A DNA stretch of 64,000 bases from DASUAS01 sp963720765 (GTDB taxonomy: Bacteria > Actinomycetota > Acidimicrobiia > IMCC26256 > DASPTH01), in the NCBI GenBank assembly GCA_963720765.1, contig CAVRGS010000013.1, positions 186,001-250,000 on the forward strand, given 5' to 3'. The position numbers and the translations under genes are program-made. Below the pieces are notes generated by a model. That model did not search any database, had not been told where the DNA came from, and saw nothing but the letters and a program-made list of their open reading frames with translations. Below are positions 8,664 to 17,161 of this stretch, in pieces; position 1 is the first letter of the stretch; the number at the start of each line of letters is the position of its first letter.

Positions 8664-8719
8664 GGGAGGGCTCCGCGCCCGCCTGCCGCGCAGTCGCAGG
8701 GGACGCGGAGCAACCTCCC
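8664..8719. terminator. Large hairpin between convergent genes
   Basis: Arms GGGAGGGCTCCGCG (8664-8677) and CGCGGAGC-AA-CCTCCC (8704-8719) pair over 14 bases with a 2-base bulge. The loop holds a smaller CCTGC/GCAGG stem. It starts 12 bases after the amidohydrolase stop and faces the converging gene at 8792. No T-tract is present. It is a different sequence from the GTTGCGTCA hairpin family. Confidence 0.6.
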
Positions 8720-8791
8720 GACCTGGGGCGTCGTCACGGGGGGATCGGACTGCCCGCAGGCTTGGTGGCGCGCGGTCACGCGCGCGTTCGA

Positions 8792-9226
8792 TCAGTAGCC
8801 ACTCGACAACACCCAGCTGTCGGAGAGGTAGGACGGTCGCGGGCTGAGGAACGCGTTGTTCGTGCCGATCGAATCGGCGTAGGAGTACACCGACCACGCG
8901 CCGGTGGTGCAGGACGTGCCCTGGTTGGCGTAGTACGCGAACGGCTCGAGGTAGTAGACGGAGGCGCAGCTGCCGTCGGTCACCGGGTCGAGCACGGCGC
9001 CGACGTAGTACCAGTCGCCGTTGCAGGTGGTGCCCGGGTACGCCGCGATCTCCTGCGCGACGAGGGTGCCGCTCCCGTCGTAGCGGCTCACCAACGCCGG
9101 TGCACCTCCGCCGTTGCAACTGGCGCCGGCGCGTCGGACCGACGACGCGGTCACCCCGGTGCCGACCGCGACCGTGAGCACCAGGAGCGCGAGCAGGCCG
9201 AGTCCGGCGCGGCGACACTTCAGCAT
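8792..9226 (-). CDS. Small secreted protein of an ECF sigma operon
   Basis: A 144-residue protein with a clear signal peptide: MLKCRRAG, then a hydrophobic core LGLLALLVLTVAVG, with possible cleavage near GVTA-SSV. The mature part has four cysteines (SCN, TCN, SCA, SCT), enough for two disulfides, and is rich in Tyr, Ser and Gly. I do not recognise a family. Its ATG overlaps the end of the anti-sigma-like gene by seven bases, so it is the third gene of the sigma operon. It may be an extracytoplasmic effector or sensor partner. Confidence 0.75.
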   Translation of the reverse strand: MLKCRRAGLGLLALLVLTVAVGTGVTASSVRRAGASCNGGGAPALVSRYDGSGTLVAQEIAAYPGTTCNGDWYYVGAVLDPVTDGSCASVYYLEPFAYYANQGTSCTTGAWSVYSYADSIGTNNAFLSPRPSYLSDSWVLSSGY

Positions 9227-10257
9227 CCGCTGGCTTCCCAATCGGTGACGGTCCAGCCGGCGTTCATGGGCGTCACGCGCACCGTGGTCACCACGTTGCT
9301 GCGCACCGCCTTCACGTACACCACGGATGAGTCGTCGAGCCGCTGCTCCTGGTAGCCGTGCTGCGCGAGCGTCGGCTGACCGGTCAGGAACTCGGCCAGC
9401 GCGTCGGCCGGTCGCGAGAACGCGCCGGCCTGCACCGGGCCACCGACGCTCGCGACCGCAGGCACCGCGAGCGCAGGCACCGCGAGCGCGGTGGAGTCGG
9501 CGTTCGTCACGCCTTCGCACGCGACGACGGGAGGCGCCGACGCAGCCGTGCCCGTCGTGGTGACGAGCGGCTCGTTCGAGTGGAACGGCGCCCGCAGGAG
9601 ACCGTTGGTGATGCTCTCGACCACGTCGATGGTCTTGCCGGAGACCGTGACCTGCAAGGAGTCGCAGCCGGCTGGCTGTCCGCCGAACCGGAACACGATC
9701 GTCTGGTGCGCGACACCCTTGGCGTCGACCGTCGCGGACGGGTCGGACACCGCCGTGAACGAGTCGCCCGGCGCGGTGCCGGTGCTCCCAGGGACCTTGT
9801 CGGTGTCGGCGGGCCAGCGTTGTTCGATGGTGGCCTGATCGGATGTCCAGCTGGTGGCCTGCTGCTTGCCCGACGGCGCGGCGATCCCGGTGCCGAACCC
9901 GGCCGGGATCGCGAGCTCCCTCGGCGGTGCGTCGGCACATGTCTGCTGCGGTGCGACGGCCGGAGCGGTGGTCGGGGCGTTGCTCGCAGCGGGCGCGCCG
10001 ACGGTGCTCCCCTCGTCACCTCCGGACGAGGTCACCGCCACCACCCCGGCGCCCGCCGCGCACAGGGCGATCACGAGTGCGGTGGTGACCAGCACGCGGT
10101 GGCGGGACCGGCGCTCGCGACGGGGACGTCGCGGTCGGTGCCCGTCGGCGCCCTCGGCCGCGATCGCGGCCCGCAGCTGCGTGCGGTGGCGCCGGGCGGT
10201 GTCACGGGACGGCCGCGTCGAAGGCGAATGCTCCTTCAGCCACTCCAGCTCGTCCAC
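9220..10257 (-). CDS. Membrane anti-sigma-factor-like protein
   Basis: A 345-residue protein starting two bases after the ECF sigma gene. The N-terminal 54 residues are cytoplasmic and basic (MDELEWLKEHSPSTRPSRDT region), followed by one transmembrane helix (about residues 55-76) and a long exported domain that ends in ASGC. This is the organisation of actinobacterial anti-sigma or CU044_5270-type proteins, although no zinc-binding HxxxCxxC motif is visible. The exported part has several Cys and strand-rich repeats of T/V. Probable role: to hold the co-encoded sigma factor at the membrane until a signal is sensed. Confidence 0.7.
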   Translation of the reverse strand: MDELEWLKEHSPSTRPSRDTARRHRTQLRAAIAAEGADGHRPRRPRRERRSRHRVLVTTALVIALCAAGAGVVAVTSSGGDEGSTVGAPAASNAPTTAPAVAPQQTCADAPPRELAIPAGFGTGIAAPSGKQQATSWTSDQATIEQRWPADTDKVPGSTGTAPGDSFTAVSDPSATVDAKGVAHQTIVFRFGGQPAGCDSLQVTVSGKTIDVVESITNGLLRAPFHSNEPLVTTTGTAASAPPVVACEGVTNADSTALAVPALAVPAVASVGGPVQAGAFSRPADALAEFLTGQPTLAQHGYQEQRLDDSSVVYVKAVRSNVVTTVRVTPMNAGWTVTDWEASGC

Positions 10258-10259
10258 GG

Positions 10260-10901
10260 TCAGTCCTCGTCGTCGGCGGAATCTGCGCGCCTACCGGGTA
10301 CTTGTCCGCTGGTGGCGATGAGTTCCCTCAATCGAGCTCGGGCTCGGGCGAGGCGCGAGCGGACCGTCCCCACCTCGACCCCGAGGGCCTGCGCGATCTC
10401 GGGATACGTGAGCTCTCCCCAGGCGTAGAGCACGAGGACTTCGCGGTCGATCTCCGAGAGCTCCCGGAGGAACTCGCCCACCCACGCCAGGTCCTTGCCG
10501 TAGTCGAGCGTCTCCTCGACCATCTCGAAGCCGCCGTCGTCGGCGTCGCGCTCGGCTCCGACGCGGTCCCACGCCCGTCGGCTCCGCCCGTCGGACCGGG
10601 CCCGATTGCGGCGGACGTTGGCGGCGATCCCGAACAACCACCCCCGCACGCCGCCGAGGGCGGGGTCGTAGCGGACCCGGGCGTCGAATGCGGCCACGAA
10701 GACGTCACCGGCGTACTCGTCGGCGCGGTCGGGTCCCACCGATCGGGCCAGGTACTCGTAGATGGTCCGGTGATACTGCTCGAACACGACCTCGAAGCGG
10801 TGTGGGTGCTCGATCGACGCGAGGACCGCCTCGCTCATGGCGGACGCGACCGACGCCGGCTCGGCGTGCGCCGGGCGGTCGTTGTCGGTCGCGTCGCTCA
10901 T
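10260..10901 (-). CDS. ECF-family RNA polymerase sigma factor
   Basis: A 213-residue sigma-70 family ECF factor. Region 2 spans about residues 32-95 (FEVVFEQYHRTIYEYLARSV, DEYAGDVFVAAFDAR, GGVRGWLFGIAANVRRN). Region 4 is near residues 145-195 (LSEIDREVLVLYAWGELTYPEIA, then VEVGTVRSRLARARARL helix-turn-helix). It directs transcription to a small regulon, probably including its own operon. The ATG at 10901 has an AGGGA ribosome-binding site. The acidic tail SADDED ends two bases before the anti-sigma-like gene. Confidence 0.93.
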   Translation of the reverse strand: MSDATDNDRPAHAEPASVASAMSEAVLASIEHPHRFEVVFEQYHRTIYEYLARSVGPDRADEYAGDVFVAAFDARVRYDPALGGVRGWLFGIAANVRRNRARSDGRSRRAWDRVGAERDADDGGFEMVEETLDYGKDLAWVGEFLRELSEIDREVLVLYAWGELTYPEIAQALGVEVGTVRSRLARARARLRELIATSGQVPGRRADSADDED

Positions 10902-11050
10902 GGGTGTCCCTGCCCCCGCGCTTCCCTCGCCACTCGGAGGGAACCGTTCCGGTCGTGCGGCGAAGTACATGGTGACGGGTGGATCGGGCCGCGTGCCGGA
11001 TCCGTCCCTTCCTGCACAGTCGGCACCCGATCGTACGGAGAAGCTGGGAC

Positions 11051-11452
11051 GTGTTCGGACGCAGGCGCAGGCGTGGGCGACGGGAACGCGCCGGCGGGCC
11101 CGGCCGCTACCTGCCGGTCGAGTCCGCCGGGCGCGACTGGTCGCGTTGTCGCGTGCTCGACGTGTCCACTGGCGGCGCCGGCCTCGAGCTGCTGGGTCCT
11201 GCTGACCAGGCCGGCGCGCGGGTCGGCGACCGCGTCGTCGTCGACCTGCAACTGGTCCGCAGCAACATGGCACGCGTCACGCTCACCGGTGAGGTGCGGC
11301 ACGCGACCCGCGTGCCGATCGGTGTGCGGGTCGGGCTGCGGTTCGTCGACGTGGGTGAGCTCGAGCGCGCACTGCTCGAGCGGCTCGTCGCGCGCCAGAA
11401 GCACGAGCGGCGCCATCCCGGGGTCGTGACTCCGCTCGAACGGTCGCACTGA
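11051..11452 (+). CDS. PilZ-domain protein
   Basis: About 133 residues. The strand CRVLDVSTGGAGLEL (about residues 38-52) contains the DxSxxG half of the c-di-GMP-binding PilZ signature. The usual RxxxR is not clearly present, although an Arg-rich N-terminus (GRRRRRGRR) precedes it, so nucleotide binding is uncertain. The remaining strands (VGDRVVVDLQL, ARVTLTGEVRHA, IGVRVGLRFVDV) fit a PilZ barrel. The GTG at 11051 is preferred because GGAG lies ten bases upstream; an upstream in-frame start at 10979 would add a low-complexity extension. Confidence 0.75.
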   Translation: MFGRRRRRGRRERAGGPGRYLPVESAGRDWSRCRVLDVSTGGAGLELLGPADQAGARVGDRVVVDLQLVRSNMARVTLTGEVRHATRVPIGVRVGLRFVDVGELERALLERLVARQKHERRHPGVVTPLERSH

Positions 11453-11471
11453 TCCGTGTCAGCGGCCGCCC

Positions 11472-12182
11472 TCACCCGCTGGGGCCGAACCGTTCGAAGC
11501 GCGCCCGTTCGGGCGCGACGCCGAGGTCGACGAGCAGGTCGCCGGCCGCGTTGGTGAACGGTGCCGAACCGCACACGAAGATCGACTGGTCGTCGCGCAA
11601 CACGGGCAGCACATCGTCCGCGGTGAGTCGTCCCGCCGGTCGCGCCCACCCCGGCGGCGTGGTGCGCGTGTACAGCACGGTGGCGTCGGCGCGATCGTGC
11701 AGCTCTCGGGCGTAGTACAGGTCGTCGGGGGTGCGCACCGACACGAGCAGGTGCACGAGAGCATCGGGGGCGGGATCACCCTTGGTGGCGCGCGCGAGTC
11801 GCAGCATCGCCATCAGCGGCACGATCCCGGAACCGCCGCCGAGGAGCAACGCGGGCGTCGTCGCGTCCCACACGAAGTAGCCGCCGATCGGGCCGCGCAC
11901 CTCGAGCTCGTCGCCGACGTCGACGACGTCGTGGAGGAAGGTCGAGACCTCGCCGTCGTCGAGACGCTCGACGGTGAGCTCGATCTCGTTGCCATCGTCG
12001 GGCGGTGACGCGACCGAGTAGGAACGTGACGCGGTGTAGCCGTCGGGCGCGGTCAGCCGCACGACGTAGTGCTGACCGGCTCGATGTCCGCTGGGCGCGT
12101 CGAGCCGCAACCGGAGCGTCTTCGTGCGCGACGTCTCGTCGTGGAAGGCCACCACGGTGGCGTTGCGCCACACGGCGGGCAC
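11472..12182 (-). CDS. Ferredoxin-reductase-type FAD/NAD(P) oxidoreductase
   Basis: A 236-residue FNR-like flavoprotein. SRSYSVASPP (about residues 51-60, RxYS FAD motif), LLLGGGSGIVPLMAMLRLA (NAD pyrophosphate loop) and the C-terminal IFVCGSAPFTNAAGDLL are diagnostic. There is no plant-type [2Fe-2S] domain, so it needs a partner. The GTG start lies two bases after the stop of the sulfite-oxidase-like gene. The pair probably passes electrons from NAD(P)H to the molybdenum enzyme or the reverse, a partnership known from actinobacterial genomes. Confidence 0.88.
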   Translation of the reverse strand: MPAVWRNATVVAFHDETSRTKTLRLRLDAPSGHRAGQHYVVRLTAPDGYTASRSYSVASPPDDGNEIELTVERLDDGEVSTFLHDVVDVGDELEVRGPIGGYFVWDATTPALLLGGGSGIVPLMAMLRLARATKGDPAPDALVHLLVSVRTPDDLYYARELHDRADATVLYTRTTPPGWARPAGRLTADDVLPVLRDDQSIFVCGSAPFTNAAGDLLVDLGVAPERARFERFGPSG

Positions 12183-12184
12183 GT

Positions 12185-12796
12185 TCAGTCGCCCTGGTAG
12201 CGCTGCTCGAGCCACGGATCGCCGCGGTCGTGGTAGCCGTTCCGCTCCCAGAACCCGGGTTCGTCGTGGTCGAGGATCCGCATGCCGGCCACCCACTTGG
12301 CGCTCTTCCAGAAGTACAGGTGCGGCACGAGGAGCCGGGCGGGCCCGCCGTGGTCGCGCGACAGCAGCGAGCCGTCGGCCCGGAACGCGACCCACGCCTT
12401 GCCGTCGGTCACGTCGGCGAGCGGCAGGTTGGTGGTGTAACCGGTCGACGAGAACGCGACCACGTGGCTGGCGTCGGCGAGCGGGCGGGCGACCGCGAGC
12501 AGGGTGTCGATCGACACGCCCTCGAACTCCATGCCGAGCTTCGACCACGTCGTCACGCAGTGGATGTCGCCCGAGTACGTCGACGCGGGGAGCGCGTGGA
12601 TCTCGTCCCACGTCCACGTGGTCGGTTGTTCGACATGGCCTTCGATGGTGAAGGTCCAGGTGGCGGGGTCGATCTTCGGAGTCGCCTCCGCCGAGAGCAC
12701 CGGCCACTGCCGGCCGGTGTCGTACTGCCCGGGCGGGAGCCTGGGATCGCGCTCCGCCTTGCCCCGGCCCGAGAATCCCCGAGTGAACTTGGCCAT
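12185..12796 (-). CDS. Sulfite-oxidase-like molybdopterin oxidoreductase
   Basis: A 203-residue member of the YedY/sulfite-oxidase fold family without a heme domain. The segment GDIHCVTTWSKLGMEFEGV carries the Mo-coordinating cysteine (HCVTxWS), followed by FSSTGYTTNLPL and DHGGPARLLVPHLYFWKSAKW, which line the cofactor. There is no Tat signal; the short basic N-terminus MAKFTRGFSGRGKAERDPRLPPGQ suggests a cytoplasmic protein. Such proteins reduce or oxidise small substrates such as sulfoxides or N-oxides; the substrate here is unknown. It begins the two-gene unit and has CACTGT six bases before its ATG. Confidence 0.88.
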   Translation of the reverse strand: MAKFTRGFSGRGKAERDPRLPPGQYDTGRQWPVLSAEATPKIDPATWTFTIEGHVEQPTTWTWDEIHALPASTYSGDIHCVTTWSKLGMEFEGVSIDTLLAVARPLADASHVVAFSSTGYTTNLPLADVTDGKAWVAFRADGSLLSRDHGGPARLLVPHLYFWKSAKWVAGMRILDHDEPGFWERNGYHDRGDPWLEQRYQGD

Positions 12797-12802
12797 GGCC
12801 GG

Positions 12803-12808
12803 ACAGTG
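12803..12808 (-). promoter_or_regulatory. Leaderless -10 element CACTGT
   Basis: On the minus strand CACTGT ends six bases before the ATG at 12796 and there is no Shine-Dalgarno. On the plus strand, TAGTGT at 12825-12830 may serve the diverging dehydrogenase, which does have a GGGGGGAA ribosome-binding site. Confidence 0.45.
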
Positions 12809-12858
12809 TCGCGCGCGTGGTGGGTAGTGTCGGGCGAGCGGCGGACCGGGGGGAACGA

Positions 12859-13914
12859 GTGGTCGTGACGGACGTGATGGACGCGAGTGTGTACGTCGGC
12901 GACGGTGTGCTCGAGGTGCAACAGGTCGTGGTACCGGAGCCCGGCCCACGGGACGTGCTCGTCGAAGTCGGTCAGTGCGGGATCTGCGGCACCGACGTGC
13001 ATCTGGTGCTCGAGCGGATCGCCCGGCCCGGCACCGTGCTCGGCCACGAGTGGGCGGGGACGATCGCGGGGTTGGGCGACGACGTGACCGGGTGGTCGGT
13101 CGGCGATCGCGTGGTGTGCGGACCGTCGCCCGGGTGCGGGGCGTGCCGTGCGTGTCGCGCCGGTCGACCGTCGGTGTGCCTCGATCGTCCGCTCACCGAT
13201 CACCTGGATTTCCGCGGCGCCTACGCGCGCTATGTCGTCGCGCCGGCAGCGCAGCTGCTGGCAGTGCCCGAGTCGCTCTCGTTGCGCGAGGCGGCGTTGG
13301 TGGAACCCACCGCGGTGGCGATGCACGCCGTGACCCTGTCGGGAGCGGCGCCTGACGATCGCGTCCTGGTGACCGGGGGCGGTCCGGTCGGCCTGCTGGT
13401 GACCGCGGTGCTCCACGCGCAGGGGATTCGTGACGTGACCGTGTCGGAGCCGTCGCCGATCCGGCGGGAGCACGCCTTGAAGGTGGGTGCGGCGCGGGTC
13501 GTCGAACCGCACGAGCTGCCCCGGTCGCGGATGGGCGCGCCGGTCGAGGAGCCGTACCAGGTGGTGTTCGAGTGCTCGGGCCGGGCCGATGCCGCCGAGT
13601 CGGCCATCGACCAGCTCGACTTCGCGGGTACGTGCGTGCTGGTGGGCACCGGACACGACCTGCCCCGCATCAACCACAACCGGGTGATCGTGCTCGAGAG
13701 CACGATCATCGGTGCCTACAACTACGACGCCGACGGCTTCGCGCCCGCGCTTGCGCTGCTGGCGTCGGGGGCGATGCCGCTCGACGCGCTGGCGGAGCCC
13801 GTCGACATCTCGCTCGACGAGCTGCCCGAGGCGCTGCGACGTTGCGCGGCCGGGGAGTTGCCCGGCAAGGTGATGGTCCGACCCGTCCGTTCTCAGGAGA
13901 GTGAGCAGTCATGA
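12859..13914 (+). CDS. Zinc-dependent MDR alcohol dehydrogenase
   Basis: About 351 residues of the medium-chain dehydrogenase family. The catalytic-zinc site GICGTDVH and GHEWAG is present. The structural-zinc loop CGACRACRAGRPSVC has the C-x2-C-x2-C-x7-C spacing, and the Rossmann loop is VTGGGPVGLLV. It resembles sorbitol or (R,R)-butanediol dehydrogenase-like enzymes. The GTG at 12859 follows GGGGGGAA at good spacing; GTG 12865 and ATG 12877 are alternatives. Its stop overlaps the next ATG (ATGA), so it is coupled to the VOC gene and the acyl-CoA ligase. Confidence 0.9.
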   Translation: MVVTDVMDASVYVGDGVLEVQQVVVPEPGPRDVLVEVGQCGICGTDVHLVLERIARPGTVLGHEWAGTIAGLGDDVTGWSVGDRVVCGPSPGCGACRACRAGRPSVCLDRPLTDHLDFRGAYARYVVAPAAQLLAVPESLSLREAALVEPTAVAMHAVTLSGAAPDDRVLVTGGGPVGLLVTAVLHAQGIRDVTVSEPSPIRREHALKVGAARVVEPHELPRSRMGAPVEEPYQVVFECSGRADAAESAIDQLDFAGTCVLVGTGHDLPRINHNRVIVLESTIIGAYNYDADGFAPALALLASGAMPLDALAEPVDISLDELPEALRRCAAGELPGKVMVRPVRSQESEQS

Positions 13915-14360
13915 GTGAACCGACGTTCGCGCCCCGTCTCAACCACGTCGCGATCACGATGCCGCCCGGCGAGCTCGACGATGCCGCCCGCGCCGAGATC
14001 AAGGACTTCTACGGCGACGTGTTCAGCTGGTTCGAGGGCGACAACAGCGGCGAATCGGGGAACCCGCTCATCCTGATGACCGGTCAGATGCAATTCGTGT
14101 ACCTGCTGCCCGGTGACCCGGCACTCGCGTGCCCACGCCTCGACCACTTCGGGCTCGAGGTGTCGTCGGTGGCGGAGATCGAAGAGATCGTCGCCAAGGC
14201 CAAGGCGTGGCAGGAGAAGGACGACCGCGTGCAGATCATCGACGTGAAGGCGCGCTCGTCGGAGGGTCCGCGTGGGCAGTACACGCTGACCAGCGCGTAC
14301 GTCGGCTTCCTGCTGCCGATGATGGTCGAGCTGCAACACCTGCACGTCGAACTCGCGTGA
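13911..14360 (+). CDS. VOC-superfamily protein (glyoxalase/bleomycin-resistance fold)
   Basis: A 149-residue single VOC domain pair. The opening LNHVAITMPPGELD and the later LDHFGLEVSSVAEIEEIV are the two first-strand repeats of the fold, each with the metal-binding-type His. It could be a dioxygenase, isomerase or epimerase domain, or a binding protein. It sits between a dehydrogenase and an acyl-CoA ligase with 4-base overlaps on both sides, so it likely handles an intermediate of the same pathway. Confidence 0.8.
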   Translation: MSEPTFAPRLNHVAITMPPGELDDAARAEIKDFYGDVFSWFEGDNSGESGNPLILMTGQMQFVYLLPGDPALACPRLDHFGLEVSSVAEIEEIVAKAKAWQEKDDRVQIIDVKARSSEGPRGQYTLTSAYVGFLLPMMVELQHLHVELA

Positions 14361-15850
14361 CGGTCTTGCTGCCGCGCACGGTCGCGGACATCTTCGCTCC
14401 CGTCGTCGCGGTCGATCCCGATCGAGAGGCGCTCGTCACGCGCTCCGGCCGGTGGTCGTACGCCGAGCTGGACCGCTTGGCGACGCGCGCCGCGCACGCC
14501 CTCGCCGCACTGGGCGTGCGCCCCGGCGATCGGGTGGCGGGCGGTCTGCCCAACGACCTCGACGTGATCCTCGCCTTCCACGGTGCGATGCGGCTCGGTG
14601 CGGTGTGGGTGGGCATCAACCGCGCGCTGGCGCCGCCGGAGAAGCAGTTCCTGCTCGACGACAGCGGCACGTCGCTGCTCCTGTGCGACGCCGCGACCGC
14701 CGAGCAGGTGACGGATGGGGGCGTGCGGGTGCTGGCCGTCGAGGACGGGCCCGGCGAGTGGCACGACGCGCTCGCGGCCGCACCCGACGATCCGTTCGTG
14801 AGCGACGTCGACCCGTACGCGCCCGCCGGCATCGCGTACACCAGCGGGACCACCGGTTACCCGAAGGGCGCGACGCACAGCCAGCACAACCTGCTGGTGC
14901 CCGGCGCGATGCTCGGCGCATCGCGAGGGTGGGGACCCACGCTGCGCAAGGGCGACTTCCTCGCGCTGACGATCCTCAACATGCAGGTCCTCACCACCCT
15001 CACCTCGGCGCAGGCGGGTGGCTCGGCGATCATCTTCGATCGCAACGATCCGGTGGGCGTCGCCGGGTGGATCCGCGACGAGCGGGTCACGGTCTGGAAC
15101 GGCCCACCCGCGCTGATCCACTCGCTCGCGCACGACGACGCCGTCGCGCCCGACGACCTCGCCACCCTCGACGAGGTCTGGAACGGCGGTGGCGACTGCC
15201 CTGAACCGGTGCGCGCGGCGTTCGAGGAGAAGTTCGGCAAGCCGGTCCTCATGACCTACGGGCTCAGCGAGGCGCCGACCGTCGTGACCATCGACGACGC
15301 CGACGGGAAGCACGCAGTCGGCGGCAGTGGCAGGCCGCTCCCGCACCTCGAGATCCGCGTCGTCGACGACGAGCTGTGCGTGGCGGCTGCAACCACCGGT
15401 GAGTACGCCGGTGTCTACCGGCCCATGCTCGGCTACTGGAACCGCGACGAAGCGACCGCGGAGACGTTGCGCGACGGGGTCTTGCACACGGGCGACCTCG
15501 GATTCGTCGACGACGACGGCTTTCTCCACGTGCGCGACCGCAAGAGCCTGGTGATCATCCGCGGCGGGGGCAACGTGTATCCGGCCGAGATCGAGCGGGT
15601 GCTGCACGAGCGGCCCGAGATCGAGGCGTGCGCGGTGGTGGGTCTGCCCGACGAGCGGCTCGGCGAGCGCGTGGCCGTCGCGGTGCAGCTGCGCGACGGC
15701 GCAACCGCCTCCGAGGCCGAGCTGCGCGACCACTGCCTCGCCAACCTGGCGAAGTACAAGGTGCCCGAGCGCTGGCTGTTCGTCGACGCCTTCCCCCGCA
15801 ACTCCATGGGCAAGATCCAACGCCGCGAGTTGCCAGATCTCTTCAACTAG
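14357..15850 (+). CDS. AMP-dependent acyl-CoA ligase
   Basis: A 497-residue ANL-superfamily ligase. The P-loop YTSGTTGYPKG (about residues 160-170), the TYGLSEAPT motif, the TGDLGFVDDDGFLHVRDR hinge region and the C-terminal NSMGKIQR lysine motif are all present. It activates a carboxylic acid with ATP to an acyl-AMP and then to acyl-CoA. The GTG start overlaps the VOC stop. Relatives include cyclohexanecarboxylate-, steroid- and medium-chain acyl-CoA ligases. It is the last gene of its operon and ends three bases before a hairpin of the GTTGCGTCA family. Confidence 0.93.
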   Translation: MTVLLPRTVADIFAPVVAVDPDREALVTRSGRWSYAELDRLATRAAHALAALGVRPGDRVAGGLPNDLDVILAFHGAMRLGAVWVGINRALAPPEKQFLLDDSGTSLLLCDAATAEQVTDGGVRVLAVEDGPGEWHDALAAAPDDPFVSDVDPYAPAGIAYTSGTTGYPKGATHSQHNLLVPGAMLGASRGWGPTLRKGDFLALTILNMQVLTTLTSAQAGGSAIIFDRNDPVGVAGWIRDERVTVWNGPPALIHSLAHDDAVAPDDLATLDEVWNGGGDCPEPVRAAFEEKFGKPVLMTYGLSEAPTVVTIDDADGKHAVGGSGRPLPHLEIRVVDDELCVAAATTGEYAGVYRPMLGYWNRDEATAETLRDGVLHTGDLGFVDDDGFLHVRDRKSLVIIRGGGNVYPAEIERVLHERPEIEACAVVGLPDERLGERVAVAVQLRDGATASEAELRDHCLANLAKYKVPERWLFVDAFPRNSMGKIQRRELPDLFN

Positions 15851-15852
15851 CG

Positions 15853-15901
15853 CAGGTTGCGTCACTCGACCGCGTTCTACGCGGTCAGGTGACGCAACCT
15901 G
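15853..15901. repeat. Hairpin-family copy A (GTTGCGTCA arms), convergent gene end
   Basis: Outer arms AGGTTGCGTCAC (15854-15865) and GTGACGCAACCT (15889-15900) are perfectly complementary, extended by one C/G pair. Inner arms GACCGCG (15868-15874) and CGCGGTC (15880-15886) are also perfect, with a 5-base TTCTA loop and symmetric 2-base internal loops. It fills the 64-base space between the acyl-CoA ligase stop (15850) and the SDR stop (15915). It probably acts as a bidirectional terminator or 3'-end stabiliser. Confidence 0.75.
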
Positions 15902-15914
15902 GTGGTGGGTCGGG

Positions 15915-16709
15915 TCAGATGCTGCGGAGGGTGCCGCCGTCGACGGCGAGGGCGGCACCGGTGATCCAGCTGGCGGCGTCGCTGGCCAGGAAGACGACCG
16001 CCGCGGCCACCTCCTGGGGATCGCCGAAGCGGCCCATGGCGACGGGGTCCTTCTCCATCATCCGGGCCATGATCTCGTCGGCGGTCGTACCCTGCTTGGC
16101 GGCGGCCGCAGCGGCGGTGTCGTTGATCGCCTCGGTGATGGTGACGCCCGGGATCACGCAGTTGGAGAGCACGCCCTCGGCCGAGTACGCGTGCGACAGG
16201 TTCTTGGAGTAGTTGAGCAGCGCCGCCTTGGCCGCCGAGTACGGCCCGAAGTACGGACCGGGCTCGACGCCGTAGGTCGACGCCACGTGGACGACGCGGC
16301 CCCAGCCGCGCTCGAGCATGGTCGGCAGGCACGCGGCGGTCGTGCGCACCGACGAGAAGAAGTTGAGCTCGAAGCCCTGCTGCCAGTCGTCGTTGGTCAG
16401 CTTGTGCAATCGGGTGGGATCGCCGCCGCCGCCCATGTTGTTGACGAGCACGTCGATGCGGCCGAGCTCGTCGAGCGCGCGCTCGGCGATCAAGGGTGCG
16501 GCGGCGGGATCGAAGAGATCGGCCGCGACCTGGACGACGCGCACGCCATGCGCCTCGGCCTCCAATGCCGTCGCCGCCAATGCGTCGACGCTGCGGGCGA
16601 CGACCACGAGGTGCGCGCCTTCGCGCGCGAAGTCGATGGCGATCTGCCTGCCGATGCCACGACTCGCGCCGGTGACGACCGCGACGCGGTCGCGCAGTCC
16701 GAGCTCCAT
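15915..16709 (-). CDS. Short-chain dehydrogenase/reductase
   Basis: A 264-residue classical SDR. The cofactor loop VVTGASRGIG (about residues 10-19), the NNMGG strand motif, the catalytic Ser in VASTYG and the YSAAK motif (Y-x3-K) are all intact, and the C-terminal ALAVDGGTLRSI is typical. NAD(P)-dependent oxidoreductase of alcohols or ketones. It is the last gene of the minus-strand operon starting at 20794; its ATG overlaps the VOC stop by one base (TGATG). Confidence 0.92.
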   Translation of the reverse strand: MELGLRDRVAVVTGASRGIGRQIAIDFAREGAHLVVVARSVDALAATALEAEAHGVRVVQVAADLFDPAAAPLIAERALDELGRIDVLVNNMGGGGDPTRLHKLTNDDWQQGFELNFFSSVRTTAACLPTMLERGWGRVVHVASTYGVEPGPYFGPYSAAKAALLNYSKNLSHAYSAEGVLSNCVIPGVTITEAINDTAAAAAAKQGTTADEIMARMMEKDPVAMGRFGDPQEVAAAVVFLASDAASWITGAALAVDGGTLRSI

Positions 16710-17161
16710 CAGCCCTCCGCGGCGACGTGCTCGGCGTAGGCCATCGGCAGCAGCTCGATGCGCTGCCCGTCGGGATCGCGCACGAAGATCCCGCCGCCGA
16801 TGTCGGTGTCGCGCAGCACCTCGCCGCCGTACTGCTCGACGAGCGCGCAGGTGGCGGGGATGTCGTCGACGCTGAGCGAGATGTGGGTGAGCCCGAGCTC
16901 GTTCATCGGCCGGGGGCGGTACGGCGCCGGCGCCGCGCCCTCGCCTGCGTAATGCAGGAGCTCGAGCACGAACGAGCCCTGCTTCAGGTAGCAGGCGCGG
17001 AACCCGAGCGGCGCCTGCAGCTGCAGCAGCCGGTCGCTCGGTGAGTCGTCGAGCTCGAGGGTGCGCCAATAGGTGAAGCCCAGCGCCTCCTCGTAGAACG
17101 TGCGCGACCGCTCGAGATCGGACACGCACTGCCCCATGTGGTTCATGACATTGTCACTCAT
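16709..17161 (-). CDS. VOC-superfamily protein, lactoylglutathione-lyase-like
   Basis: A 150-residue VOC protein. The strand NHMGQCVSDLERSRTFYEEALGF opens repeat one, and LGLTHISLSVDDI with the ending VRDPDGQRIELLPM forms repeat two; the H/E positions match a metal-binding glyoxalase. It overlaps both neighbouring genes by 1-4 bases in an operon with two SDRs, an MDR dehydrogenase and a Baeyer-Villiger monooxygenase. A pathway role as isomerase, dioxygenase or lyase is likely; which one is not visible. Confidence 0.85.
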   Translation of the reverse strand: MSDNVMNHMGQCVSDLERSRTFYEEALGFTYWRTLELDDSPSDRLLQLQAPLGFRACYLKQGSFVLELLHYAGEGAAPAPYRPRPMNELGLTHISLSVDDIPATCALVEQYGGEVLRDTDIGGGIFVRDPDGQRIELLPMAYAEHVAAEG

